A stretch of DNA of 7,699 nucleotides, from the NCBI GenBank assembly GCA_947372575.1, contig CANBUF010000075.1, positions 1 through 7,699 on the forward strand. Reading direction: 5' to 3'. Position numbers and translations under genes: made by a program. This document shows positions 1 to 6,091 of this stretch, piece after piece. How positions within the stretch are numbered: position 1 is the stretch's first letter; every line of letters begins with the position of its first letter. The notes beneath the pieces were generated by a model, which had not been told where the DNA came from, searched no databases, and saw nothing but the letters and a program-made list of their open reading frames with translations. Origin of the DNA: Alcaligenaceae bacterium (GTDB lineage: Bacteria > Pseudomonadota > Gammaproteobacteria > Burkholderiales > Burkholderiaceae).

Positions 1-725
1 CAACAGCCGTATTCGCAGATGCGACAGGTGCAGCGAGACAGTCGAGCTATGCATTAATGTCCAGGCAGACGCAGCTGATGCAGGACGATCCCATGCAAAA
101 TCCGGCGACCTTCTGGGTGCTCGACGGACAGGCGCTTTGGCAGGAGAAGGCGGGTAAAAAAAATGTTTCCTGTGCCAGTTGTCATGGACAGGCGGAACAA
201 TCCATGAAAGGTGTGTCAGCCACTTTTCCAAAAATTATCAATAATCAATTGGTTAATCTGGAAGGTCAGATTAATGCGTGTCGCACTGAGCACCAGCAGG
301 CAGAGCCGTTCAAACATGAGTCCAAAGCCCAGTTGGCGCTGACTGCCTATGTCGGGACGCAATCTCTGGGAATGCCCATTGTGCCTGCTCAGGGGCCTGT
401 AATCGAAGGCCATATCGAACAAGGCCGAAAAATATTCGAACAGCGGATGGGACAGTTGAATCTGTCATGTGCACAATGCCATGCCGAGCGGGCAGGGCTC
501 AAGCTCGCAGGCAATCCGATCCCCCAGGCACATCCGACGGGTTATCCGATTTACCGACTGGAGTGGCAATCGGTCGGTTCGCTTGAGCGACGCTTGCGTA
601 ATTGCATGACGGGCGTACGTGCAGAACCCTTTGCTTTTGATTCAAAAGAGATCCTCGATCTTGAACTGTATTTAATGTGGCGCGCACGCGCAATGCCGGT
701 CGAGACGCCTGCTGTGAGACCTTGA
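1..725 (+). CDS. soxA: SoxA, dihaem c-type cytochrome subunit of the SoxAX thiosulfate-oxidising enzyme (5' truncated by window edge)
   Basis: SoxA with SoxX forms the periplasmic L-cysteine S-thiosulfotransferase that attaches thiosulfate to the carrier cysteine of SoxYZ. The reading frame is open to the left edge (codon phase from base 3), and residues upstream of the ATG at 57 match the SoxA mature N-terminus (SSYALMSRQTQLMQDD, compare the usual SGY..S..T..LQDD). That ATG is therefore internal, and the true start with the signal peptide lies before the window; the VFA-DATG stretch at 9-29 could be the signal cleavage site. Two haem motifs are present, CASCH (171-185) and CAQCH (468-482), so this is the dihaem form. 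The family active-site cysteine, known to carry the persulfide and ligate haem, is in NCMTGVRAEPF (Cys codon 603-605). The matching cysteine of the first half is in NACRTE. The C-terminus (ELYLMWRARAMPVETPAVRP) is typical and complete. The usual partners soxX and soxB do not follow. Confidence 0.96.
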   Translation, partial: TAVFADATGAARQSSYALMSRQTQLMQDDPMQNPATFWVLDGQALWQEKAGKKNVSCASCHGQAEQSMKGVSATFPKIINNQLVNLEGQINACRTEHQQAEPFKHESKAQLALTAYVGTQSLGMPIVPAQGPVIEGHIEQGRKIFEQRMGQLNLSCAQCHAERAGLKLAGNPIPQAHPTGYPIYRLEWQSVGSLERRLRNCMTGVRAEPFAFDSKEILDLELYLMWRARAMPVETPAVRP

Positions 726-783
726 AATTTTCAGATTAATGCTGCATGACTGCGACCGTAATCAGGTGTTCCCTTCACGCTTC

Positions 784-788
784 AGGAG
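784..788 (+). promoter_or_regulatory. Ribosome binding site that fixes the fccA start
   Basis: AGGAG, 8 nt before the ATG at 797. It lies inside the longer reading frame from 746, whose own ATG has no comparable site, so it argues for the shorter protein with an N-terminal signal peptide. Confidence 0.8.
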
Positions 789-796
789 CGAGCTTT

Positions 797-1129
797 ATGG
801 GTATTTTTAATCGTTGTTTGATCCTCGCTTTGTGTATCGGGGCGAGTGTGTTTGGAATGAGTGATTCTGTGTGCGCGCAAACCCAGGATGCGGCATTGCT
901 CTACCAGCGTGGCCTGGCAGCCAGTTGTGCCAATTGTCATGGTACTGACGGCAAAGGCATTACAAATGCTGGCATGCCGTTGATTAGTCAGTTGACACCG
1001 CAGGAGATGTTAGCGCAGTTGCTCGCCTATAAAACCGGGGCGCTTGCCGGCACCATCATGCCGCAGCTTGCCAAAGGCTATACCGATGAGCAATTGCAAT
1101 CCATTGCAAATTATCTGGGTAAAAAATGA
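797..1129 (+). CDS. fccA: Monohaem cytochrome c, probable cytochrome subunit of flavocytochrome c sulfide dehydrogenase
   Basis: A 110-residue class I cytochrome c, predicted to accept electrons from the flavoprotein encoded next. The reading frame extends up to an ATG at 746, but the ATG at 797 is chosen because AGGAG (784-788) sits 8 nt before it and because it begins a proper Sec signal peptide: MGIFNRC, a hydrophobic stretch to about residue 20, and probable cleavage after SVCA (residue 27). The haem motif CANCH is at residues 44-48 (926-940) and the likely sixth ligand is Met88 in GTIMPQLAKG; YTDEQLQSIANYL is the usual C-terminal helix. There is one haem only, as in the small Chlorobium-type FccA, not two as in Allochromatium FccA. 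It lies 13 nt before fccB, which is the main reason for the name. SoxX is less likely, because SoxX-type sequence around the haem is absent. A generic c553-like cytochrome remains possible. Confidence 0.8.
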   Translation: MGIFNRCLILALCIGASVFGMSDSVCAQTQDAALLYQRGLAASCANCHGTDGKGITNAGMPLISQLTPQEMLAQLLAYKTGALAGTIMPQLAKGYTDEQLQSIANYLGKK

Positions 1130-1130
1130 T

Positions 1131-1136
1131 GAGGAG
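1131..1136 (+). promoter_or_regulatory. Ribosome binding site of fccB
   Basis: GAGGAG, 6 nt before the ATG at 1143 and one base after the fccA stop codon. It supports this start over the in-frame ATG at 1044 inside fccA, and suggests coupled translation of the two subunits. Confidence 0.85.
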
Positions 1137-1142
1137 CCCATC

Positions 1143-2426
1143 ATGAATCGTCGCCATTTTATTGGTCAGGGTACTGCTGCGCTTGGTTTGTTGGCAGGAC
1201 TGCCAGCATTCGCGAGTGAGCGTGCAGTCAACCTGCAGTCAGCTGAAATTGTTGTGGTGGGAGCGGGTTATGGCGGTGCGACTGCTGCAAAGTATCTGCG
1301 TTTGTTGTCTGGCAATACCGCACGTGTGACGCTGATCGAACCCAATCCGGTTTTTATCTCTTGTCCCTTATCCAATCTTGTTGTGGGTGGTTCACGCACG
1401 CTGGATGCCTTGACACAGTCTTATGACACGTTGCATACGAATCATGGGATTACCTTGGTGCGGGATACAGTGACCAAGATTGATCCAGACAAGAGAACTG
1501 TTTTATTAGGCTCTGGTAAAACGCTTGCCTACGACAAACTATTACTGTCGCCTGGTATCAGCCTCATGATGGACAGCATTGAGGGCTTGGCTCAGGCCAA
1601 TGAGATGGGTGTGACCCTGCAGGCATGGAAGGCCGGCCCTGAAACCATCGCTTTACATAAACAACTCGCCGCCATGCAGGACGGAGGCGTATTTGCGATT
1701 ACGATTCCTGAGCAGCCGTACCGCTGCCCTCCAGGCCCCTATGAACGAGCATGCCAGGTTGCGGATTATTTTAAAAAGAACAAACCTAAATCTAAAGTAT
1801 TGATATTCGATGCCAATCAGGATGTTGTATCCAAGCCTGGCTTATTCAAGAAAGCCTGGTCTGAACTGTATCCTGGCATCATCGAATACAGACCCTCCCA
1901 TACCGTGATGGGCGTCGATGCTAAAACCAGAACTTTGAAGTTTGATATTCAGCAAGACATGCGCGCCGATGTCTTGAATGTCTTGCCACCCATGCGCGCG
2001 GGAGCACTGGTCGTCAACGCTGGGCTGGCTAATTCCAACAAGCGTTGGGCACAGGTTCACTATCTGAATTTTGAATCAACCGTTGCCAAAGATATTCACG
2101 TGATTGGAGATTCTGTACAAAATGCTGCATTCATGCCAAAGTCCGCACATATGGCGAATCAGCATGCCAAGGTTGCTGCGGCAGCCATCGTGGCTGAACT
2201 CAATAACTGGGAGGTCAACCCCAATCCTGTGCTTAACAATACTTGCTACAGCTTTGTTGATGCGACGCACGTTGTGCATGTGGCGAGCGTGCATCAATAT
2301 ATCGCGGCAGAGAAAACCTACAAGACCGTTGCAGGCTCGGGCGGTGTGTCCCCCAGCCCGTCAACACTTGAAGGTGAATATGCCTGGGGCTGGGCGCGCA
2401 ACATCTGGGCAGATAGTCTGGCCTGA
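1143..2426 (+). CDS. fccB: Flavocytochrome c sulfide dehydrogenase, FAD-binding subunit (FccB/SoxF-like)
   Basis: A 427-residue periplasmic FAD protein of the FCSD/sulfide:quinone reductase superfamily, expected to oxidise sulfide and pass electrons to the cytochrome encoded by the preceding gene. The N-terminus carries a twin-arginine signal (NRRHFIGQG, then a hydrophobic stretch, likely cleavage after AFA at residue 24), fitting export of a flavin-loaded protein by Tat. The first FAD motif is VVVGAGYGG (37-45); the second is HVIGDS (319-324). The two redox cysteines known in FCSD match Cys195 in PYRCPPGPYERA and Cys368 in NNTCYSF. Other family signatures are VFISCPLSNLVVGGSR (70-85), FMPKSAHMANQHAKVAAAAI (330-349) and a C-terminal domain ending NIWADSLA. 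Length is normal for the family. The start at 1143 is fixed by the GAGGAG site and the Tat signal. SoxF and FccB are alternative names for the same type of protein. Confidence 0.95.
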   Translation: MNRRHFIGQGTAALGLLAGLPAFASERAVNLQSAEIVVVGAGYGGATAAKYLRLLSGNTARVTLIEPNPVFISCPLSNLVVGGSRTLDALTQSYDTLHTNHGITLVRDTVTKIDPDKRTVLLGSGKTLAYDKLLLSPGISLMMDSIEGLAQANEMGVTLQAWKAGPETIALHKQLAAMQDGGVFAITIPEQPYRCPPGPYERACQVADYFKKNKPKSKVLIFDANQDVVSKPGLFKKAWSELYPGIIEYRPSHTVMGVDAKTRTLKFDIQQDMRADVLNVLPPMRAGALVVNAGLANSNKRWAQVHYLNFESTVAKDIHVIGDSVQNAAFMPKSAHMANQHAKVAAAAIVAELNNWEVNPNPVLNNTCYSFVDATHVVHVASVHQYIAAEKTYKTVAGSGGVSPSPSTLEGEYAWGWARNIWADSLA

Positions 2427-2447
2427 TTAACCGCCGGACAGACTTTT
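2415..2447 (+). terminator. Weak possible terminator after fccB
   Basis: AGTCTG (2415-2420) can pair with CAGACT (2439-2444), followed by a short T run (2444-2447). An alternative stem pairs GTCTGGC (2416-2422) with GCCGGAC (2433-2439), 7 bp with one G-U. The structure spans the fccB stop and the last codons of the opposing phosphatase gene. The T run is only four bases long, so function is uncertain. Confidence 0.35.
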
Positions 2448-3041
2448 AGCATCCTCTGTGACGTCTGTGCCATCCAGGTGGCGCGTGCAGTTCAATTCGT
2501 GCACGCAGTAGGGGGCGTGAGCATCAATGAGCGTCACTGAGGTGTTGGCAATACGCTGTGGCATTTGAAACTTCCCCAGTTGTACGCATCGTTGCAAAAT
2601 AGTCTGAATCACCAGGCCGTGGCTGACTACGACAAGTGGTCCGCTGAGCTTGGAGCGAAGTCCGACCGCCAGGATAAATGCTTGTTCGACTCTGGAGTAA
2701 AAGTCATCGTTGGACTCTCCTCCAGGAGGGGTGCCGGAAAAGGTATTAGGATCCACTCCAATGGTCGCGTGGCTCTGACCGCGCCAGTCACCAAAGTTAC
2801 GCTCATGCAGCAATGGCGTGGTCGATGGCGTGAGCCCGGTTTGTTGAGCAATCGCCTGGGCCGTCCTGTATGCGCGAGGCATATCGCTTGCCAGAATGGC
2901 GGCCGGTGCATACTCGGCTATTCTGTAGGCTGCGTAACGGGCTTGTTCAAGACCGCGTGGCCCAAGTTCTGTATCGAAAGGCTGAAAGGCACGTGCTGCG
3001 TTCAGGAGTGTTTCGCCGTGGCGAACGAGAATAATCGACAT
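2427..3041 (-). CDS. Histidine phosphatase family protein (phosphoglycerate-mutase-like)
   Basis: A 204-residue branch-1 histidine phosphatase, probably cytoplasmic as no signal peptide is visible. The phosphorylated histidine is in LVRHGE (Arg7-His8-Gly9), with Arg56 in SDMPRAYRTA, the proposed acid Glu80 in LLHERNFGDW, and the second histidine His141 in VVVSHGLVIQ. The full catalytic set is therefore present. The substrate cannot be told from sequence: GpmB-like, CobC-like and small-molecule phosphatases share this layout, and there are no cobalamin genes nearby. The ATG at 3041 is preferred; a TTG three codons upstream (3048-3050) is possible, and neither has a strong ribosome binding site. 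The stop codon touches the fccB stop on the other strand with no spacer. It is divergent from the rluE-like gene, whose start lies 42 bp away. Confidence 0.9.
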   Translation of the reverse strand: MSIILVRHGETLLNAARAFQPFDTELGPRGLEQARYAAYRIAEYAPAAILASDMPRAYRTAQAIAQQTGLTPSTTPLLHERNFGDWRGQSHATIGVDPNTFSGTPPGGESNDDFYSRVEQAFILAVGLRSKLSGPLVVVSHGLVIQTILQRCVQLGKFQMPQRIANTSVTLIDAHAPYCVHELNCTRHLDGTDVTEDAKSLSGG

Positions 3042-3083
3042 GTTATCCAAAGCCTGTTTTTGTTGTAAGGACCTGTTTTATCA
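3042..3083. promoter_or_regulatory. 42-bp divergent intergenic region between phosphatase and rluE-like genes
   Basis: This gap must hold, or lie close to, the promoters of both divergent genes, unless the promoters sit inside the opposite coding regions. CCTGTTTT occurs twice (3053-3060 and 3072-3079), 19 bp apart. AAGGA (3067-3071) is the likely rluE ribosome site, 12 nt before the ATG, which is rather long. I see no convincing -35/-10 pair in either direction. Confidence 0.4.
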
Positions 3084-3641
3084 ATGATTATTGTTTTTAA
3101 CAAGCCGTATGGGGTGCTGTCCCAGTTTACTGCGGACGGCTCGCCAAACAAAACACTGGCTGAGTTCGGATTCCCGCCTGGTGTCTACCCGATCGGTCGT
3201 CTGGATGCTGACTCTGAGGGCATGCTGTTGTTGAGTGATGAGCCTGGGCTCAATACGCGACTACTCGATCCAAAGCATGCTCATACCCGTTGTTACTGGG
3301 CGCAAGTTGAAAACATTCCAAGTGCTGAGGCGCTTGAGCATTTATCAAGCGGCGTTGATCTCAAGGACTACACCACGATGCCGGCACACGCTTGGTTGCT
3401 TGATCCACAGCCACAGGTTGCGTCGCGTGTACCGCCTATCCGTGTGCGCAAGAGCATTCCGGATTGCTGGATCGGACTTGAATTGATTGAAGGCAAAAAT
3501 CGCCAGGTCCGTAAGATGACCGCAGCGGTCGGCCATCCAACGCTCAGATTAATGCGTGTGAGCATGGGTACGCTACAGCTGGGGGATTTGGCGCCAGGGC
3601 GCTGGATCGAGCTGAGCACGACCCAGCGCAACGCCTTATGA
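3084..3641 (+). CDS. rluE: RluE-like 23S rRNA pseudouridine synthase
   Basis: A 185-residue protein of the RsuA/RluB/E/F pseudouridine synthase family, which converts specific uridines of rRNA to pseudouridine; RluE acts at U2457 of 23S rRNA in E. coli. The start FNKPYGVLSQF (residues 5-15) is the family motif I, PIGRLDADSEGMLLL (36-50) holds the catalytic aspartate (Asp41 of GRLD), and LIEGKNRQVRKMTAAVGHPT (134-153) is the C-terminal family motif. No S4 RNA-binding domain precedes the catalytic domain, which together with the short length favours RluE over RsuA, RluB or RluF. The exact target uridine is inferred. The gene is probably a single transcription unit; its TGA overlaps the end of cydB on the other strand by 6 bp. 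Confidence 0.9.
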   Translation: MIIVFNKPYGVLSQFTADGSPNKTLAEFGFPPGVYPIGRLDADSEGMLLLSDEPGLNTRLLDPKHAHTRCYWAQVENIPSAEALEHLSSGVDLKDYTTMPAHAWLLDPQPQVASRVPPIRVRKSIPDCWIGLELIEGKNRQVRKMTAAVGHPTLRLMRVSMGTLQLGDLAPGRWIELSTTQRNAL

Positions 3642-4643
3642 GTGATAAGCGCTCGTTTGACCAACCTTGCCCCTGAAAACCCAGTAGGAATAGGAGGTGT
3701 AGGTCAAAATAATCGGGATCAACACGCAGGCACCTACCAGCATGAATTTCAGGCTGTTCTCAGGTGCTGCCGCAGTCCATAGGGTCACCGATGAGGGGAC
3801 GATATATGGGAAAAAACTGATCACGAGTCCAATGTAGGACAGGACGAACAGACACTGCGTGGCCACGAAGGGCGCGAGTGCCTGCTGAAGCTTCAAACCC
3901 CTGAACAGTATGAAGGCGCAGAGCAGGACCAGGATTGGCACAGGCGTTACAAAAAGCATGGCTGGCCAGGCAAACCATTTTTGCATGAAGTGCTCGTGCA
4001 AAAATGGCGACCAGCAGCTGACGATTCCAATCATTATCAGCATCAGGACGCCGACTACGCGAGCAATGCGATACGCCATCGCCTGAAGGCTGCCTTCGGC
4101 TTTCAGAATTAGCCAGGTTGATCCGAGCAAGCTGTAACCGATCACGAGTGCCACACCAGTCAGCATACTGAAGGGCGAAAGCCAGTCCCACCAGCCGCCC
4201 GCATAGGCACGGCCCGAAACAGGAATTCCCTGGACAAGTCCGCCAAGTGCCATACCCTGTGCAAAGGTCGCGACAGTTGAGCCCCCTGCAAAGGCAAAAT
4301 CCCAGAGATATTTTCTGTTGTGACTTTTCCAGCGAAATTCAAACGCAACACCCCTGAATACCAGTGCGAGCAGCATGATAAAAAATGGTGCATACAGAGC
4401 TGGCATGATGATGGAGTATGCGAGCGGGAAAACTGCAAAAAGCCCACCTCCGCCCAGTACCAGCCATGTCTCGTTGCCATCCCATACTGGGGCGACGGAG
4501 TTCATCATATGGTCGCGTTGCTCTTCGTCTTTTGCAAAGGGAAACAGGATGCCGATTCCCAAATCAAAACCATCCAGGCACACATAAGCGAGCACGGCAA
4601 AAGCAATCAGGCCAGCCCAGATCAGTGCATAGTCAATCGTCAT
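3636..4643 (-). CDS. cydB: Cytochrome bd-type quinol oxidase subunit II (CIO-type)
   Basis: A 335-residue inner-membrane protein, subunit II of the terminal oxidase that oxidises quinol and reduces oxygen to water. Family signatures visible are CLDGFDLGIG (22-31), VWDGNETWLVLGGGGLFA (53-70), VFRGVAFEFR (95-104), FPYIVPSSVTLWTAAAPENS (278-297) and YTSYSYWVFRGKV (314-326). About eight hydrophobic segments can be seen, and the length is normal for CydB/CioB. The start is fixed by AGGAG (4654-4650 on the minus strand, 6 nt before the ATG). The ATG overlaps the cydA stop in ATGA, so translation is probably coupled. No cydX-like small reading frame follows; the downstream DNA is the rluE-like gene on the other strand. 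The last residues past RGKV are a short variable tail. Confidence 0.96.
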   Translation of the reverse strand: MTIDYALIWAGLIAFAVLAYVCLDGFDLGIGILFPFAKDEEQRDHMMNSVAPVWDGNETWLVLGGGGLFAVFPLAYSIIMPALYAPFFIMLLALVFRGVAFEFRWKSHNRKYLWDFAFAGGSTVATFAQGMALGGLVQGIPVSGRAYAGGWWDWLSPFSMLTGVALVIGYSLLGSTWLILKAEGSLQAMAYRIARVVGVLMLIMIGIVSCWSPFLHEHFMQKWFAWPAMLFVTPVPILVLLCAFILFRGLKLQQALAPFVATQCLFVLSYIGLVISFFPYIVPSSVTLWTAAAPENSLKFMLVGACVLIPIILTYTSYSYWVFRGKVGQTSAYHS

Positions 4644-6079
4644 GGCTTGCTCCTGGAGTCATTTTCGCGAAAAGTTGGAGGGACAAAGCCGGCTGCCCGC
4701 ATCGGTGCGTGGCTCAAGGTTTCTGAGGCTTCTTGCAGTGGGGCGTGTGACATCAATCTGAGAATATAAAAGATTCCTGCGCCAAACAAGGTGAAATAGA
4801 TCACAATGAAGGCGATCAGTGTGGAACCTATAGCAGCCGCATCAACCGGTGACGCTGACTGTGTTGTCGTGAGCAGGTTGTAGACTGTATAAGGTTGTCT
4901 GCCAACCTCCGTGACCACCCAACCACAGAGCACTGCGACAAAACCTGCGGGGGCCATCAGCACCGAGGCGCGATGCATAAGCGGCGTGTCATAGAGCTTT
5001 CCTTTGTATCGGAGCCAAAGGCTCCAGAGACCGATGCACAGCATCAGCATGCCGATACCGACCATTCCCCTGAAGGCAAAAAATACAATTCCCATGGGAG
5101 GCTGTTCATCGCGTGGCCATTGCTTCATACCCTGGATCACACCATCTACTGTGTGTGTCAGGATGAGGCTGCCCAGAATTGGGATCTCGACCACATAGTT
5201 CATTTTCTGTTCTTTTGAATCAGGGATGCCAAACAGAATAAGGGGAGCGCGAGCCACTGTTTCATAGTGGCCTTCAATCGCTGCAATTTTGCGTGGCTGA
5301 TATTTAAATGTGTTTAATCCGTGCTGGTCACCTGCTTCAAGCTGAAGCGGAATAACGATCGCAATCATCCACATTGCCATCGAGAACATGGTGCGGGTGG
5401 CTTCTCGTGACAAGGCCGTCGAGGCGTCCGTTGCTTGTGGTTTGCGCGCCTTGAGCAGATGAAAAGCCCCAACACCGGCGACGACAAACGCTGTAGTCAG
5501 ATAGGCTGCCAACACCATATGTACAAGACGATACGGTAAGGAAGGGTTGAAAATGACTTCTAGCCAGTCTTTGACAATAAATTGCCCAACATCGTTATAG
5601 CCAAACCCCGCAGGCGTTTGCATCCAGCTATTAACAGAAAGAATCCAGAACGCAGACATGGCCGTACCAGCTGCGACCATCAAGGTTGCAAAGAAGTGCA
5701 GACGGGGACCGACGCGCTCACGGCCAAACAGCATGACACCTAAAAATCCTGCTTCAAGGAAGAAGGCTGACATGACCTCATAGCCCATGAGTGGTCCAAC
5801 GACTGGGCCGACCTTGTCAGCAAATACGCTCCAGTTCGTTCCAAATTCGTAGCTCATGACAATACCCGATACCACTCCCATGCCAAAGGCCACGGCAAAG
5901 ATTTTCTTCCAGTAGTTGAACAGGGTCAGATAGACCGTCTTTCCTGTAAAGAGATGCAAGCCATTTAACACCGCTAGATAACTTGCAAGTCCGAGTGAAA
6001 AAGAAGGGAAAATAATATGAAAGCTGACCGTGAACGCAAATTGCATTCGGGCCAGTGTGTGTGCATCGAACCATTCCAT
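4640..6079 (-). CDS. cioA: Cytochrome bd-type quinol oxidase subunit I, short Q-loop (cyanide-insensitive CIO type)
   Basis: A 479-residue inner-membrane subunit carrying the haems and the quinol site. Residues equivalent to the known E. coli CydA ligands are visible: His21 in VSFHIIFPSFSLG, His187 in YRLVHM and Met339 in AFRGMVGIGM, plus Glu101 and Glu109 in GYEVMSAFFLEAGFLG. Q-loop residues Lys264 and Glu269 are in PRKIAAIEGHYE, and GRQPYTVYNLL (393-403) is conserved. From the AGDQHGLNT motif (249-257) to the next membrane segment (about 331) there is no long insertion, so the Q-loop is the short form found in CioA of Pseudomonas rather than E. coli CydA. CIO-type enzymes resist cyanide and use quinol. 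AGGAAG (6086-6091, minus strand) lies 6 nt before the ATG and overlaps the stop of the upstream rraA-like gene. cydA is an acceptable symbol. Confidence 0.95.
   Translation of the reverse strand: MEWFDAHTLARMQFAFTVSFHIIFPSFSLGLASYLAVLNGLHLFTGKTVYLTLFNYWKKIFAVAFGMGVVSGIVMSYEFGTNWSVFADKVGPVVGPLMGYEVMSAFFLEAGFLGVMLFGRERVGPRLHFFATLMVAAGTAMSAFWILSVNSWMQTPAGFGYNDVGQFIVKDWLEVIFNPSLPYRLVHMVLAAYLTTAFVVAGVGAFHLLKARKPQATDASTALSREATRTMFSMAMWMIAIVIPLQLEAGDQHGLNTFKYQPRKIAAIEGHYETVARAPLILFGIPDSKEQKMNYVVEIPILGSLILTHTVDGVIQGMKQWPRDEQPPMGIVFFAFRGMVGIGMLMLCIGLWSLWLRYKGKLYDTPLMHRASVLMAPAGFVAVLCGWVVTEVGRQPYTVYNLLTTTQSASPVDAAAIGSTLIAFIVIYFTLFGAGIFYILRLMSHAPLQEASETLSHAPMRAAGFVPPTFRENDSRSKP
4650..4654 (-). promoter_or_regulatory. 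Ribosome binding site of cydB inside cydA
   Basis: AGGAG on the minus strand, 6 nt before the cydB ATG and within the last codons of cydA. It supports the ATGA overlap (4640-4643) as a real start/stop junction. Confidence 0.8.
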
Positions 6080-6085
6080 TGTTTT

Positions 6086-6091
6086 CTTCCT
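6086..6091 (-). promoter_or_regulatory. Ribosome binding site of cydA/cioA overlapping the rraA-like stop codon
   Basis: AGGAAG on the minus strand, 6 nt before the ATG at 6079. Its first two bases belong to the TAG stop (6092-6090) of the upstream gene, so ribosomes finishing that gene stop on the site. This points to one transcript and possibly to coupled translation. Confidence 0.8.

Noticed and set aside
57..59. ATG at 57 as the start of soxA
   Set aside because: The frame is open to the window edge and the residues before it match the mature N-terminus of SoxA, so the real start and signal peptide are upstream.
746..796. Longer N-terminus for the small cytochrome starting at 746
   Set aside because: There is no ribosome site at 746, and the extra 17 residues would precede a complete signal peptide; AGGAG at 784-788 supports the ATG at 797.
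797..1129. SoxX identity for the small cytochrome after soxA
   Set aside because: It looks like a short c553-type cytochrome and is coupled to the FCSD flavoprotein gene; SoxX-specific sequence around the haem is not seen.
2565..3068. 167-residue plus-strand reading frame opposite the phosphatase gene
   Set aside because: The minus-strand frame carries the full histidine phosphatase catalytic set, so this one is a shadow.
3599..3629. 7-bp inverted repeat GCGCTGG/CCAGCGC as a terminator at the end of the rluE-like gene
   Set aside because: It has a 17-nt loop and no T run on either strand, and it lies within well-conserved coding sequence.
4320..4769. 149-residue plus-strand reading frame opposite cydB/cydA
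   Set aside because: It lies wholly antisense to two well-conserved membrane protein genes, has no recognisable domain and no good ribosome site; it is a shadow frame.
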